Positions 11,301 through 22,450 of a stretch of 64,000 nucleotides of DNA are shown piece after piece. The stretch lies in NCBI RefSeq assembly GCF_030272615.1, contig NC_081408.1, positions 770,005,336-770,069,335 of the forward strand. Reading direction: 5' to 3'. This DNA comes from Cryptomeria japonica (taxonomy: Eukaryota; Streptophyta; Pinopsida; Cupressales; Cupressaceae). A program made the translations under genes and the position numbers. The first letter of the stretch is position 1; each line of letters opens with the position of its first letter. The notes beneath the pieces were generated by a model, which searched no databases, was not told the origin of the DNA, and saw only the letters and a list, made by a program, of their open reading frames with translations.

Positions 11301-13135
11301 TGGGATAATTAAATAAATAAGATATTTATTTAATTTAGAAAAAAGGGTAATTTAAATAAATAAATGTATTTATTTAAATGAGAAATAAGGCTAGAAGAGG
11401 ATAAATGAATTAATTAAATAAATAAAGATTTATTTAATTAATAGAAGAATTAAGCTTAGATAATTAAATAAATAAAGATTTAATTAAATAAAGATTTATT
11501 TAATTAGACTGGACAATTTTGGGTGTCTACAACGCCAACGACATTTCTGTGATGTGCAATATAACTGAGTCTGAACCCCACAATATCGGAGAAGCTATGT
11601 CCCATCATGCTTGGAAATTAGCCATGGATGAAGAGTATGGGTCTATCATCAAGAATGATGTTTGGGACATTGTACCCAGACCCAAAGGTAAGTCTTTCGT
11701 TTCCTCTAAATGGTTGTTTAAAATTAAACATAATTCTGATGGTAGTATTGAAAAATATAAAGCTAGGTTTGTAGCTCGTGACTTTTCTCAAAAGGAAGGA
11801 ATAGATTATGAAGAAACCTTTGCCCCTGTTGGTAGATATACCTCTATTAGGTCTATAATAGCTATTGCTGCAACCAAAGGTTGGGAGCTGCATCAAATGG
11901 ACGTTAAGACAACCTTCCTTAATGGAGTCATTGAGGAGGAAGTCTATATTGAGCAACCACAAGGTTATGTAATTCATAAAAGAGATTCTCATGTTTGCAG
12001 GTTGAAGAAAGCTTTATATGGGCTCAAACAGGCTCCTCGCGCTTGGTATGAAAGAATTGATAAGTACTTACTAAGTTTAGGGTTTTCCAAGAATGATGCT
12101 GATGCTAACATTTACTTGAAAATTTATAATAATGAGATGCTTTTTTTAGTTTTGTATGTAGATGATTTATTTCTTACGGGTGAAAATAAATTAATCATAA
12201 GATGTAAAAAGGAATTAGCCTTAGAATTTGAAATGAAAGATTTAGGTCTAATGCACTACTTCCTAGGGTTAGAAGTATGGCAAAGAGCTAATGAAATCTT
12301 TCTAAGTCAGGGAAAATACACTATTGATATTTTGAAAAGATTTAGAATGATAGATTGTAAACCTATGCGTACTCCTATGGAATCTAACTTAAAGAAGTTA
12401 AGTGTTTCTGCAGCTAACTCAGATTTTGCAGATCCTTCTGAGTACAGGCAATTGATTGGCTCCCTGATGTACCTAATCAATACTAGGCCAGATATCTGTT
12501 ATGCTGTGAATGCTCTCAGTCAGTTCATGAGCTCACCTAAACATGTTCACTTGGTTGCTGCCAAGCACATTCTAAGATATCTACGTGGCACGATTGGTTA
12601 TGGGCTGAAGTATTCACTTAATACCTCAATCCTCCTGAAAGGCTACTCAGATTCAGATTGGGCAGGAAGTGTCAAGGACGGGAAAAACACTTCAGGCATC
12701 TACTTCAACTTGGGCTCCGCAGTAATCTCTTGGGCATGCAGAAAGCAATCTTCGGTAACATTAAGCACTGCAGAACCTGAGTACATTGCCGCATCTGTTG
12801 CATCCAGAGAAGCAGTGTGGCTTCGTAAGCTTCTTGTTGGATTATTTGGTCAAGTCAATGATCCTACCACCATTCATTGTGATAATCAAAGCTGTATAAA
12901 GATGTCAGTAAATCTTGTATTTCATGATCAGTCCAAACATGTGGAAACACACTATCATTACATTCGGGATATGGTGCAGAGAGGCGCCATTCATCTAAAG
13001 TACATTAGCACAGATGAACAGATTGTTGACATTCTCACCAAACCCTTATCCAGAGTGAAGTTCGAGTACTTCAGAGATAGACTTGGTGTCATGGAAAACG
13101 GAACCCTGATTGAGAGGGAGCTTCAATCTCAGTGA
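8323..13135 (+). pseudogene. Copia-1 gag-pol polyprotein, inactivated
   Basis: The frame runs 8323-10734 and 11537-13135 around the solo LTR insertion; dropping the insert and one target copy keeps phase (about 1336 codons). Domains in order: copia gag, zinc knuckle CFRCDKYGHYARDC, protease region, GAG-pre-integrase, integrase, reverse transcriptase with YVDD, and RNase H to 13135. Three defects are visible. The protease motif DSGA is missing: the sequence reads WILSRH where Copia-3 has WLIDSGASRH, a 12-base in-frame loss. The integrase catalytic Glu is Lys (NGVAKRKNR instead of NGVAERKNR). The solo LTR splits pol. Start chosen at MSGLKAEDRL, matching the gag start of the other copias here. 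Confidence 0.93.
10735..11531 (-). mobile_element. Solo LTR (S1) inside Copia-1 pol
   Basis: A 797-bp TG...CA segment (+ strand TGTGTATGG to GTGTCTACA), flanked by ATGCC at 10730-10734 and ACGCC at 11532-11536, a 5-bp duplication with one mismatch. On the minus strand it begins TGTAGACACCCAAAATTG, like many plant gypsy LTRs. It contains several copies of ATTTATTTAATTA. No internal genes, so a solo LTR left by recombination is likely. Orientation is inferred. Confidence 0.8.
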
Positions 13136-13149
13136 CTATTGGTAGCACT

Positions 13150-13340
13150 TTGAATCATTCTTTGCTTGTGTGCAAGAATGAATTTCATCCAATCTATGCT
13201 TGTGTGCTAGATGGATATTTGTAATAATGTAAAGACCCACTGGTGTATTACACTTTCTATGCTTGTGTGCTAGAACCATCCTATGCTTGTGTGCTAGGTG
13301 GAAGATGTAATTCTATGCTTGTGTGCTAGATGGAACTTAA
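13150..13340 (+). repeat. Copia-1 3' untranslated repeat motif
   Basis: CTATGCTTGTGTGCTAGATGG or close variants occurs about five times between the stop codon and the purine tract (near 13160, 13193, 13256, 13280, 13312). Copia-2 and Copia-3 have different repeats at the same position. Confidence 0.9.
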
Positions 13341-13384
13341 AAGGTTTGGATTATGTATTCTCCTCCTCCCTAGTTAAGAGGGAG

Positions 13385-14058
13385 TGTTGATTGTAACTAG
13401 GGGTATAGGGGTTCAGATTGCCTTAAGGAAACATCCAAACCCCCTTTAGGACCGGGTCCTACCCTAACGTGACCCTATCTTAAATGCCACGCTAAAAACA
13501 CACCAAAATACCATTAGTGCCAAAAATATCAAGGAGGCCAACTTACAAGGAGGCCGACTTTAAAAGAATAAAGATGCATATAAGTAAATGCCAATTTGCA
13601 AGTCAATGACAATCAATCAAGTTCAATTATATCAGAAGGCGATTTAGCTCTGCTGTGCGAACCTAAGGAAGAGGGCAAACTTATTCAGTTTGGTGTAATA
13701 TTGTCCAAGGGGACATAGCATATCTTGAGGCAAGTCATTGAAGCATACAAGGACAGATCTGATATGTGAAGATCAGATTCGAGCTAAGTATTGTACTTAT
13801 ATTTAGAGGAGAATATATAATTTGACCTGTGGGTCTTTCATGCTGGGTTTTTCCTCCTTGGAGGTTTTCCCAAGGTATGCTTGTTTGCCTTCTATTCTAT
13901 TTCTGATTTATGTTGTCTTACTAAATACTGCAAATCTGATTACAATCTAGGGCACAATTTAATCTATGTTGGTTTACTAAACTATTGCAAACCTAATACA
14001 ACCTAGGGCATAATCAATTAGATAAATCTGGTTATCATACCTAGGGTTTAAATTAACA
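13385..14058 (+). repeat. Copia-1 3' LTR
   Basis: Pairs with 7564-8237 at about 97 percent identity by eye; ends at the TATTG target duplication. Confidence 0.95.
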
Positions 14059-14063
14059 TATTG

Positions 14064-14414
14064 GATATCATATATTTGAGTATTTTCTAAATCATTTGTC
14101 ATTTCTTTTTACCGGGACTTAGATCTTTTCATCTCTGAGCAAATGTTAGCAAGGTCAGGAGGAATTAACTTACCGCTTGGGCACTGACAAGATTGACATT
14201 TGTCGACAAATGAGAAGATGAAATGAAAAACTTGAAGAAAAGTGGGCAACTATCTTAAGACTGACAAGTCTATTTCAAACAAAACAATAGTATTTAACTT
14301 CATCTGATTGATGATGGGCAAGAGACATTTTCTCTATGGTGGTTGCAGTCCTTAGATACAAGAAAAATAATCAGGTGGATGAAACCTAGTTGAATATATT
14401 TGATGCCATTAATA
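14064..14414 (+). other. Unassigned intron sequence
   Basis: Ordinary AT-rich sequence between Copia-1 and the LINE target site. No feature recognised. Confidence 0.4.
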
Positions 14415-14773
14415 GGTGCAGGCTACAACCTTTTTTTTTTAACAAGTAAATAGCTGCAGAGGGGCAACACCTTTGTATTAATCAAAATAGGAGAATACAA
14501 GGCCTGGTTCAGTGAGAGCGGTAGGGGGAAAGAACCAGGAAGAAAATTCCTTACCCTAGCTCTATTCCTCATACAAGAAGAATCCAGCAATGGAGGTTGG
14601 ACAAGTACAAAATACCAGTCGACAACCGATGGAAGTAGATAACAAAACTGGCCAGAGGCCTTCAAACAAAAAACAATAACCAGAAAACAGAGAAACATGA
14701 GAAAGGTGACACAACCGAAATCATTGGGAGTCTTCAGAGTCATCGTCCACAGGTGCACTAGCCGCATCCAGGA

Positions 14774-15457
14774 TTATTGGGCAGTGCCACAGGTCGAGTG
14801 AGCCGCCGATTCAGCCTTCTCCCTAGGGAGTTGGTAGTCATTTGGGAACCACTCCTCGCCAAGCCCAAACCCCCAGACATTGCCATCAACCAAATCTCCA
14901 TTCTCCAAAATGCCAAATCCTTCTGCACTCGCTAACCCTTCATCTCGAAGATATTTTTCCCTCCATTCCGACATGAAGTCATTTTGAATGCCTACCGCCT
15001 TAAAAATAAATTCAATATTCCTAGTAATGGCAGGCCAGGTTTCTTGAAGAGCATCATAGTTCAGAGAGTTCACAATCACAAACTTTCTCACCTCCGCCCT
15101 GTTGCCCAAGAACATATAGTAATTTTGGGGAAGCGGTATTCTCAATTTGCCATCAATATTGTCCAACACGGCATCAATTTCCCCCAGCAGGCAGTGTTTA
15201 AACACCATTTGAGTTAAAAGCTTCGCTCTCTGCTTGCTAGTCCCCATGTATATCACCATTGCAAGGAAAAAGGTCGGGATATCGGGCATTGGTTCTGTAC
15301 CTGTGATAAGCCATAAGGAATTCCTTCCCCAGTATCATTTTAAGGCTGTGAAGAATAAGAGGGTGTCGAGAGTAGAGGACCTCCTACGTTTGTCAGTGAT
15401 TTCGCCCAAGAAGGCCATCTGTTGACAAGTAGCTTCAAGGAGAATTGGGGATTCCAT
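14774..15457 (-). pseudogene. Unrecognised ORF in the 3' part of the LINE
   Basis: From ATG at 15457 (MESPILLEATCQQMAFLGEI) the frame runs 227 codons to a stop at 14774, broken only by TGA at 15335-15337. The sequence looks protein-coding: mixed composition, predicted helices, and motifs such as IDAVLDNIDGKLRI and FGLGEEWFPNDY. I do not recognise the family. It lies 3' of RNase H inside the TSD-bounded LINE, where plant L1 elements normally have only a short untranslated region. It may be an extra ORF of this lineage, a captured host fragment, or an older sequence co-mobilised with the element. Confidence 0.5.
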
Positions 15458-15888
15458 TGCAAGTCACCGAGCGAAGAATGCAAATGTTTGATGGGGAAAT
15501 GAGGGCATTCCTTTGTTAAGTAGCAAGACATCAAACCAGGGGATGCGGGCGCTTGGCAAGTAGTTCATGCCAATTGAATACACACACGCGTGAAGTGACA
15601 GTGTCCAATCAACTTCTGAGACAAAGTTCATCAACTTAATGTTGATCGTCTTTATCCATCAAGTAATTATATGCATATCTTGATAGGATCTAGTCGTAAC
15701 TAGATATCAATTAAAAGTTCACACATGTCCAATTGCCACGGGGCGCATACCGACATAGACCAATATTGATGGCAGAGAGCCACGTCTCGGTGGCAAGAAG
15801 AAACCTTAACTGGTGAACCAAATCAATCAGTCGATCAATCCACCGGGATCACGACCATTAGGTTAAGTAAAAAATATAGAGGCCCAAC

Positions 15889-16190
15889 CGAGGAGGCAAT
15901 ACAACCGGTTTGCGCCACAACTGGTAGGTCAATCAGAGAAACATCTCAACCAGAAGGAGAAATGGAGAACACAACTGACAAGTAACTCAACCGATGAGCA
16001 CCACCACTGATAAGATAATCGGGAGTCCATATCAACTGGTGGAGGCAATACAACCAGTTAGCACCATCACCGGTAGGTCAATCGGAGAAACATATCAGCC
16101 GAAAGGAGAAGACAATCAGTTGAGACCACAACCGACAAACTCAACTAGAAAGCACCATTACCAGCAAGATAATCAGACCATATCAACCGG
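15889..16190. repeat. About 152-bp tandem repeat in the LINE 3' region
   Basis: Two imperfect units share GAGGCAATACAACC, GGTAGGTCAATC and GAGAAACAT and are spaced about 152 bp apart. ACCGGT-like motifs recur throughout. Confidence 0.75.
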
Positions 16191-16218
16191 TGGAAGCTCA
16201 TCTGGGATAACAAATCAG

Positions 16219-17226
16219 TCAGAAAGACCCAATCAGAGTGCCTAGGGGGGGGTCACCATCGACAATCACCATTTTAGAGAGTCTGTCAGCCTCTCCATTG
16301 CCTTCCCTATAGATATGGCTAATCCGAAATTCATCAAAGGTGGCAAGCAACACCAGAACTGATTGAAGCCACTGGTTAAGGCGTCAACTAGGGGTGTTGT
16401 TACAGCGGACAACATTAACCACATTTAGTGAGTCTCCCTCCAGATGAATTTTCTGCACCCCAAGCTCCATCCCTAGCTGCAGTCCTCTTAAAGGCGCTCT
16501 GAATTTAGCTTCGTTGTTAGTAGCAACTCCAATCTTTTCAGAGATTTCTTTTATACAAATACCATCAGAATTCCTCAATATACACCCAATACCACTTTGA
16601 CCCAAGTTACCAGCAGAAGCACCATCAAAGTTTACCTTGAACCACCCAGGCTTTGGCGCTTCCCATTTAACACCCAATCTTGGATTGACCTGATCCACCG
16701 GGGATCCCTTGCCAAAAAGCGGTGGAATGAGCAGATTTGGAAGTGCCAGCTTAATCTTCCAATCCCAGTCCGTATATATATTTTTCTTTAATGATTTGGA
16801 TTGAGTAGCCTCATTCAGGAGCTCAGTTAGATGTTTCTCAATTTTCCCACATAGAGTTGTTAAGCTCATCTCTTTACCCTGGAAAATTTTGCGATTCCTT
16901 TCTTTCCAAATTTCCCAAATCAGAAGAGATGGTAAAATATAAAGTAAATCAGCAAACATAGCCTTTCCTTCCGGTTTAGGCCATTGCAGAAACCACTCAT
17001 CCAACCTTGATGGAAAGGGGCCAAAGATTCTTAATTTTCCCATGAAATGCCACCAATAGTGACTGGAGAACTTGCAGTGGAGAAGTAGATGATCCACAGT
17101 CTCTTCTTGTTGTTGACATAAAATGCATCTACTGGGCCCATTGATGCCCATTGAATGGAGTCTTCCTTTAGTTAGAATCTTTCTTTGACAAGCCAGCCAG
17201 GCAAATGAACTTGCTTTGGGTAGGAT
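16219..17226 (-). pseudogene. LINE ORF2 C-terminus: zf-RVT and RNase H
   Basis: The truncated ORF begins with SSFAWLACQRKILTKGRLHS and the zinc-binding CILCQQQEETVDHLLLHC (zf-RVT type). The RNase H domain follows: WFKVNFDGASAGNLGQSGIG (first Asp), NNEAKF (Glu), HLEGDSLNVV (Asp), and HIYREGNGEADRLS. One TGA at 16384-16386 falls in frame inside RNase H, where related proteins usually have Trp. The frame then ends at 16219-16221. Reverse transcriptase proper is lost to truncation. In intact elements this protein copies LINE RNA at the genomic target. Confidence 0.9.
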
Positions 17227-17534
17227 GGTGCAGGCTACAACCTTAATCCTATTAATATTGGTGAATATTCTAATGAAATGCCAGATTAATTTGGGGATCT
17301 TAGATAGATAGAAGAAAGAAATAAATTTGGAAGAAATACTAAATCTACTTGGAAACTAGAAGGAAATGATGTAAATTAATCCAAGCATTGAATTGTAACA
17401 TATTGGAAATTAAATCAAAACAATGATAGTAACAACAATCTTATTATTAACTATTCAATCTAAATATGAAACAATAATTAAATAAAACACATACATATAA
17501 ACTAGTATATCTATATTTAAAAAATATAGCTAAA

Positions 17535-17887
17535 TTATGCCGAGAGGTATCTTATAATAGAAGGGAATCTGATGATTGCAACAATATTAGTAGTATACAA
17601 GAGTGTCAAAAATATGGATAATAATAGAGTTGCCACTTGATTTTATTGATTGTTCCCTTTTAAATATTATGGCACTCTTCCACTATCATTTGAATGTAAC
17701 GGTTTCATATGGTAGGAAACAAGTGGCGAGGGTTCTATTTTATTTGGAGTAATAAAATAACACCTCCACAAAAACCAAAAGATGACATATTTCATGCATT
17801 TACCCGACATTTGCATGTCAAATTGTTTCAAATTTGAATTTTTGTTTATAGACATTTTGATGTCATTGTAGATGCCTCTCGGCATAA
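17535..17887. mobile_element. MITE-like element, 353 bp
   Basis: Terminal inverted repeats TTATGCCGAGAGGTATC (17535-17551) and its complement with one mismatch (17871-17887). It is too small to encode a transposase. If the repeat is trimmed to TGCCGAGAGG, both flanks are TA, which would suit a Tc1/mariner-type insertion; the family is otherwise unassigned. Confidence 0.6.
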
Positions 17888-17943
17888 AAACAAACTTAAG
17901 TAGAACACCAATTCTCTTGAGTGGGCTTTTTCCTAAATATATC

Positions 17944-18023
17944 TTAGTAAAGGTGGCATTATTGTTTTAGATGATGGCATTTGTTTATAATATCATCTAA
18001 AACAATAATGCCACCTTCACTAA
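17944..18023. repeat. Long perfect-type hairpin
   Basis: Arms of 32 bp (17944-17975 and 17992-18023) pair with one mismatch around a 16-base loop. Possible identities are a foldback element remnant or a small-RNA precursor. Confidence 0.85.
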
Positions 18024-18059
18024 GAGATAAACAACTCTTACACAATCGTATAACTTGTT

Positions 18060-18650
18060 ACAACAAATTTGTCCATTACCTAACTTTGGTTCAGGCAGTT
18101 TTCTTTCCCAGCAAGTACCAAATAAACTCTCCCACAAACTTTTAGGTTGTTGTACTACAAGTGCAACTTCCTTGCAGCATAGTATAGCCATTTGGAGTGC
18201 TGCTGTTATGGACAGTGTTTAGATCTTGTGCAACAAACTACTCAACAAAAATAGTCATATTGTGTAGCAGGTTTCTTGGCTCGCACGCCATTTTTTCCTT
18301 GCGCAACAAAGGTGCTGGTTTGCATTGGAAAGGGTGTTGGCTTTTTTCATGTAAAGTTTCACTAGCTTGCACAACAAAACATTAGATTGCACCAAAAAGC
18401 CATTCGCTTCGAGGACAAAAGAAATAGCTTGTGCAGCATATAAAGTCTGTACAGCTCAATGAATCTGTTATAATGGTCATGTATTGCCCAATGGAAGAGT
18501 CACCTTGTGCAACAAAAGCATTTAATTGTACAATAAAGTATAAATGACAAGTGCAATTAAAGAATACTTGCATAACAAAGCTGTCAAGTAGTGAACAAAG
18601 GAATCCTCTTGCATAGCAACGGCAACAACTTGCACAACAAAGAAACATCT
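18060..18650. repeat. Irregular CTTGCACAACAAAG repeats
   Basis: Variants of TTGCACAACAAA recur roughly every 30-90 bp in this stretch. Related motifs reappear near 19480-19570 inside the adjacent LTR-like block. No coding potential. Confidence 0.55.
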
Positions 18651-18663
18651 TTTGTATCAAAAG

Positions 18664-19777
18664 TGTTGAAATTAGACTTTCAGATTTAATGGAAAACTCA
18701 GAAACTGAATCTTAATTGATTTGCTGTTTAGTTTAGTCACTTTCAGAATTAGGCATAAACATAAAGACGAACAATAATGAAACACAACACGCAAATACCC
18801 GGGAAAACCTCCTAAGAGGAAAAACCCAGCAATAAAGACCCACAGGTCTGATTATGCATTCAATTCCAAAAGGTAACAATGTGTACTTAGCTGCAACTCA
18901 GATCGGAGATTTGTATTCTGCACACTTGCATAAATCTGATCTGCTTCTTTATCATGAACAGGTTTGCACTAGGTTCTTACTTCCACAGGGAATAAGTCTG
19001 CCCTTTCAAGTGAATATATTTGCTTCAGGTCTGTATCAGATCTGCACCTTGAAGAACTTGCTATCAACAGCAACAAAGTATCAGATCTGCACCTTGAGGG
19101 ACTTGCTATCAACAACAACAGTATTCGCTATGATCTTGAACAAATTCGCCAAGTTCAGTAACAACTTTCACACCTTTAAAGCAGATATCCTTTTTCGCTG
19201 TTTGTGTGTGTATTGAATGGCAAATGACTTTGTTATATATGAGTTCTAACGTGCAAGTTTTCCTTTGGGGTCAGCCTCATATTTTGGCGCCCATATTTTA
19301 TATTTAACCTTCACACGTTACCTTAATTGTTCTGCCCTATTTAAGTGTCACATGCTACATGGGAATAGGATCCAGCTGAGTCTCCATGTTACATCAAGAA
19401 GAAGGGCCCAGTCCTATAAGGATTTGGATCCTTATTTATTTTCCTCACTAAGTTACAATAAACTAACAAAAAGATTACCTTGCATAACAGAGAGGGTACC
19501 TTGCACAATAGAGATTGTATCTTGCACAACAACACGACTTGCTATTACTATTATTTTGATATTGCACAATTAGTAAAACATGTAGAAGCCCACAAATGCA
19601 ACTTTGCAAAATCACTTAATCATATCCTATTTAGATCAGTAATAAATTTGACCTTTTCCTACTTAGAAAGCAATTGATTTATCAACAATAATTCTAACAT
19701 AAAATAGGAATCACTTTAGGGATATATGTATATGAAATAGATGGAAATGAACCGATTAAGTTGGTTTTCTAGATACA
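18664..19777 (-). mobile_element. Solo copia LTR-like block
   Basis: It begins TGTTGAAATTAGAC, similar to the starts of the three copia LTRs here. It contains the inverted motif GGGAAAACCTCCTAAGAGG in the position expected for a minus-strand U5. No primer site or internal region adjoins it. A possible right edge is ...GATACA at 19777, with AAAG on both sides, but this is weak. Confidence 0.5.
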
Positions 19778-20179
19778 AAAGCATTTTAATGGATATAAAG
19801 AGTGTGCAAAATAGTATACATTTCTAAGGCTGATGCAAGACAGTTAACACTCCCCACTGTTGCAAACACAAATCTCAAGAACTAAACAGAACAAAGACTC
19901 TCTGTTCATAAACAATAGAAGATTGTAATAATTAAAAACAATCAATTTATTATCAAATCTGTGATTACACAAAATGTCCTCTCATAGGCCTCTCACACAT
20001 TTCTCTATACACTTCACCATCTACACTCTTCCTAACCAAGTCTATGTAATTCAAACCTTTCTGTGACTGCAGACCCACCATACATTCCTCTTCATTGGGC
20101 CGATTCTTACACCTACGCAGCCCCTCAAGGAGTATTTCCTCCACTACCTCCCCTTCCTTCTTAGCTGATGCCTCCTTTT

Positions 20180-20283
20180 TTTTTTTTTGATCGGTAATTG
20201 GCCGAAGCCTGAATAGCTTTTGACTGGAGCTATGAACCAGTGGGGACACAGTAGGGGCCCCCATCGCCATTACATATCTTTGA

Positions 20284-20321
<38 letters not shown>

Positions 20322-20474
20322 GTTTGATTAGATTGACCCAAGACCTTCCCCATCCTATGGAAGGCCAAGAGTCACAGCTTAGAATTCCACTTCAGATGTC
20401 CCTATTGGGAATTGAACTTGGGTTTCCACAGTGAGAACCCAGTGTTTTAACCAGTTAAGCTCAACCCCTTGGAC
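20180..20474 (-). mobile_element. tRNA-derived SINE inside G LTR 1
   Basis: Flanked by AGCTGATGCCTCCTTTT (20163-20179) and AGCTGATACCTCCTTTT (20475-20491). The other G LTRs have a single copy of this target (near 29962 and 54882), proving insertion. On the minus strand it has an A-box-like GAGCTTAACTGG, a B-box-like AGTTCAATTCC, and the tail GGCCAATTACCGATCAAAA, shared with the SINE at 2182. An (ATT)n microsatellite (about 20286-20320) lies inside. Confidence 0.87.
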
Positions 20475-20776
20475 AGCTGATACCTCCTTTTTATATCATA
20501 GTCTGCTATTAATTCATATTCCTGATTTCTTTTTATATTTTTGGGCAGATAATACTATTGGTGCCCTGTTCCTTGATCTTCACTTCGTTTCCCTTTCACT
20601 TCCCTTCCATTTCAATGCCCATTCACCATCTTGGTTTGGGAAGCTGTATCGGCAGGTTCATAAAGCCTTTTTTAAAATATATTTTGTAAAGAATCATGAT
20701 CGTCCTGACATGTGTTTGTATATGTTGGCAAACGGTTGCTCAATCACATTTGCTTTGAAAATTTCATTTCTAAAAT

Positions 20777-20970
20777 CTTTTCACAAATCCATTTTGTATC
20801 CTTCAATCGCTGCAATCGATGAGATCATCATACGAAGAGGCATTCTGTCAAATAGTTGGCATGCCTTGCAAAACTTTTCACAAATCCATTTTGTATCCTT
20901 CAATCACTGCAATCGATGAGATCATCATACGAAGAGGCATTCTGTCAAATAGTTGGCATACCTTGCCTGT
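20777..20970. repeat. 97-bp tandem duplication in G LTR 1
   Basis: CTTTTCACAAATCCATTTTG through GTTGGCATRCCTTGC is present twice with few differences. LTRs 2 and 3 have one copy. Confidence 0.9.
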
Positions 20971-21589
20971 GCCTCTAGATTTGCAAACGTGTCTACCAGG
21001 GCAATTCTGGCATCTTCAACATCTGACAAAAGTTTCATTCTCTTTATACTTTTGATGGATGCCACACCCTATTACAAAGGTCACATTTTGGCATGGGTTG
21101 GGGAAATGATGGCAAAAATGGTGGAATTTGGCTCTATGCCTGTCAATGACATTCCATGAGATCACATTTCTATCAGGCATTTTTGTCAAACAGTTCACAG
21201 GCTGTGCCTCCACAACTCATTTCCAACTATGGAGAGATGCCAATAGAAACAAAAGCAAACCGAAACTAAACCAAAATTTGAAAAGGATAATCTGGAAATG
21301 TTTTTGGGTGGTGCAGATCATCAGTTCACCCAGGTGCTCCTGCACTAGACACGCTGGGTAAGTGAAATGTTCCTTGAGTTGGGAACTAAGGAACATTGGA
21401 AGATGCATGGGACAGTAATCCCATGTTTATTTCTGATCCACTTTTGCTCCTTGTCCATAGGAGTCTTCCCTCTTCCACTTTTATGTCCAACGTACAAGCT
21501 GCCTTCATTGGTGTTGTTCCATATATCTGAGCAATTTCCTGCCACATTCTCTTTCCTTTTACTGTAGTGCTGCAATAAATGGGAATCTA

Positions 21590-22450
21590 ATTGGCGTTTT
21601 TCCCTTGAAATTGGACTTTTGATTGTTTGGAAATCAATATGTCCAGCCCTCTCCTCTTCCTCTTTTCGTGGCTTTCCAGCACTATGACAATCTACAGAGC
21701 TTAATTACTTTGCTTGTTTCTCTTCCTCCCTTAGAGGATTCAATTTATATATTTGACCATCTTTTTGGATGGTGTACACATTCTTGCAACCATCATGAAC
21801 GGCCTTTTTATCAAATTGCCATGGCCTACCCAACAACACATGACAAGCACTCATAGGCATCACATCACACGACACCTCATCATTATAAGAACCAATATGA
21901 AAATTAACCAAACACTGCTCTCTCACTGCCATTTCATGTCCCTCTTGTAACCAAGAAACTTTGTACGGACTAGGGTGTTTACACCTTTTCAAACCTAACT
22001 TGTTTACCATCTTGTCAGAAACTAGATTATCTGTACTACCACCATGTACTATAACTTTGCAACACTTACCTCCAGCCTTACATGGTGTGAAAGAGAGTCC
22101 TCCTTTGGAATGGTTCCTTCTCAGCCATTTGGGTTCACCAACACTCTCCTCATCATTAGAGATTTACCTCCATCGGGGTCTTCTCCTTTTGTGGATGCAT
22201 CACTTTCTCCATCCTCTTGTGCCAAGTGGGTTTTGGCTGGACTTTTCTTATTTCCTTTTGTATTTGAGGACACTCATAAAAGCACGATAACCAGCTTCTC
22301 CACACTGAAAACATTTACCTTGGAATCCTTTACTACTGCTACCATATCCTCTTGATAGAAACTCCTTTGCCTTTGTGCTTTGGCCCACTTCCTTCCTCCA
22401 TTTGGGCTTGGATTCTTTATCAATCTACTTTCCTTTATTGCTGCTTGCTT
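21590..22450 (-). pseudogene. G element 1: gypsy-type protease region
   Basis: Minus-strand translation gives a zinc-knuckle-like start (KCFQCGEAGY near 22300), then CKVIVHGGSTDNLVS, MVNKLGLKR, YKVSWLQEGHE and MSACHVLLGRPWQFDKKAVHDG. This is a Ty3/gypsy aspartic protease. The active-site Asp of DGGS is His here and also in G element 2 (49187-49756). Frameshifts separate it from gag. No reverse transcriptase or integrase follows before LTR 1, so the element kept only gag and protease. Copia-2 is inserted upstream at 22451. Confidence 0.85.

Larger units (their letters stand above)
7564..14058 (+). mobile_element. Copia-1: full-length Ty1/copia retrotransposon
   Basis: Two 674-bp LTRs (7564-8237, 13385-14058), each starting TGTTGATTGTAAC and ending AAATTAACA, enclose gag-pol. 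Exact 5-bp target duplications TATTG lie at 7559-7563 and 14059-14063. The primer site TGGTATCAGAGC (initiator tRNA-Met type) abuts the 5' LTR at 8238. A purine tract AAGAGGGAG precedes the 3' LTR. By eye about 18 of 674 LTR positions differ, so the insertion is fairly young relative to other elements here. A solo LTR interrupts pol at 10735-11531. Confidence 0.96.
14433..17226 (-). mobile_element. 5'-truncated LINE (non-LTR retrotransposon)
   Basis: An 18-bp direct repeat, GGTGCAGGCTACAACCTT, flanks the element at 14415-14432 and 17227-17244. Just inside the left copy is a T run (14431-14440), the poly(A) tail of a minus-strand element. The right end begins abruptly within the C-terminal part of the reverse transcriptase ORF, as expected from 5' truncation during target-primed reverse transcription. 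Contents on the minus strand: end of ORF2 (16219-17226), a short tandem repeat, then a further ORF (14774-15457). Confidence 0.93.
19831..21344 (-). repeat. G-family LTR 1
   Basis: It starts TGATGCAAGACAGTTAACA and ends about GTGCTCCTGCA, matching the blocks at 29621-34134 and 54551-55634. It is enlarged by a SINE at 20180-20474 and by a 97-bp internal tandem duplication (20777-20970) absent from the other two copies. Orientation is minus, judged from the primer sites beside LTRs 2 and 3. Confidence 0.8.

Noticed and set aside
18854-19216. 120-codon plus-strand ORF
   Set aside because: Lies inside an LTR-like block, no domain, composition of noncoding LTR.
21623-22355. Plus-strand ORFs opposite the G protease
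   Set aside because: Antisense shadows of the minus-strand gag-protease remnant.
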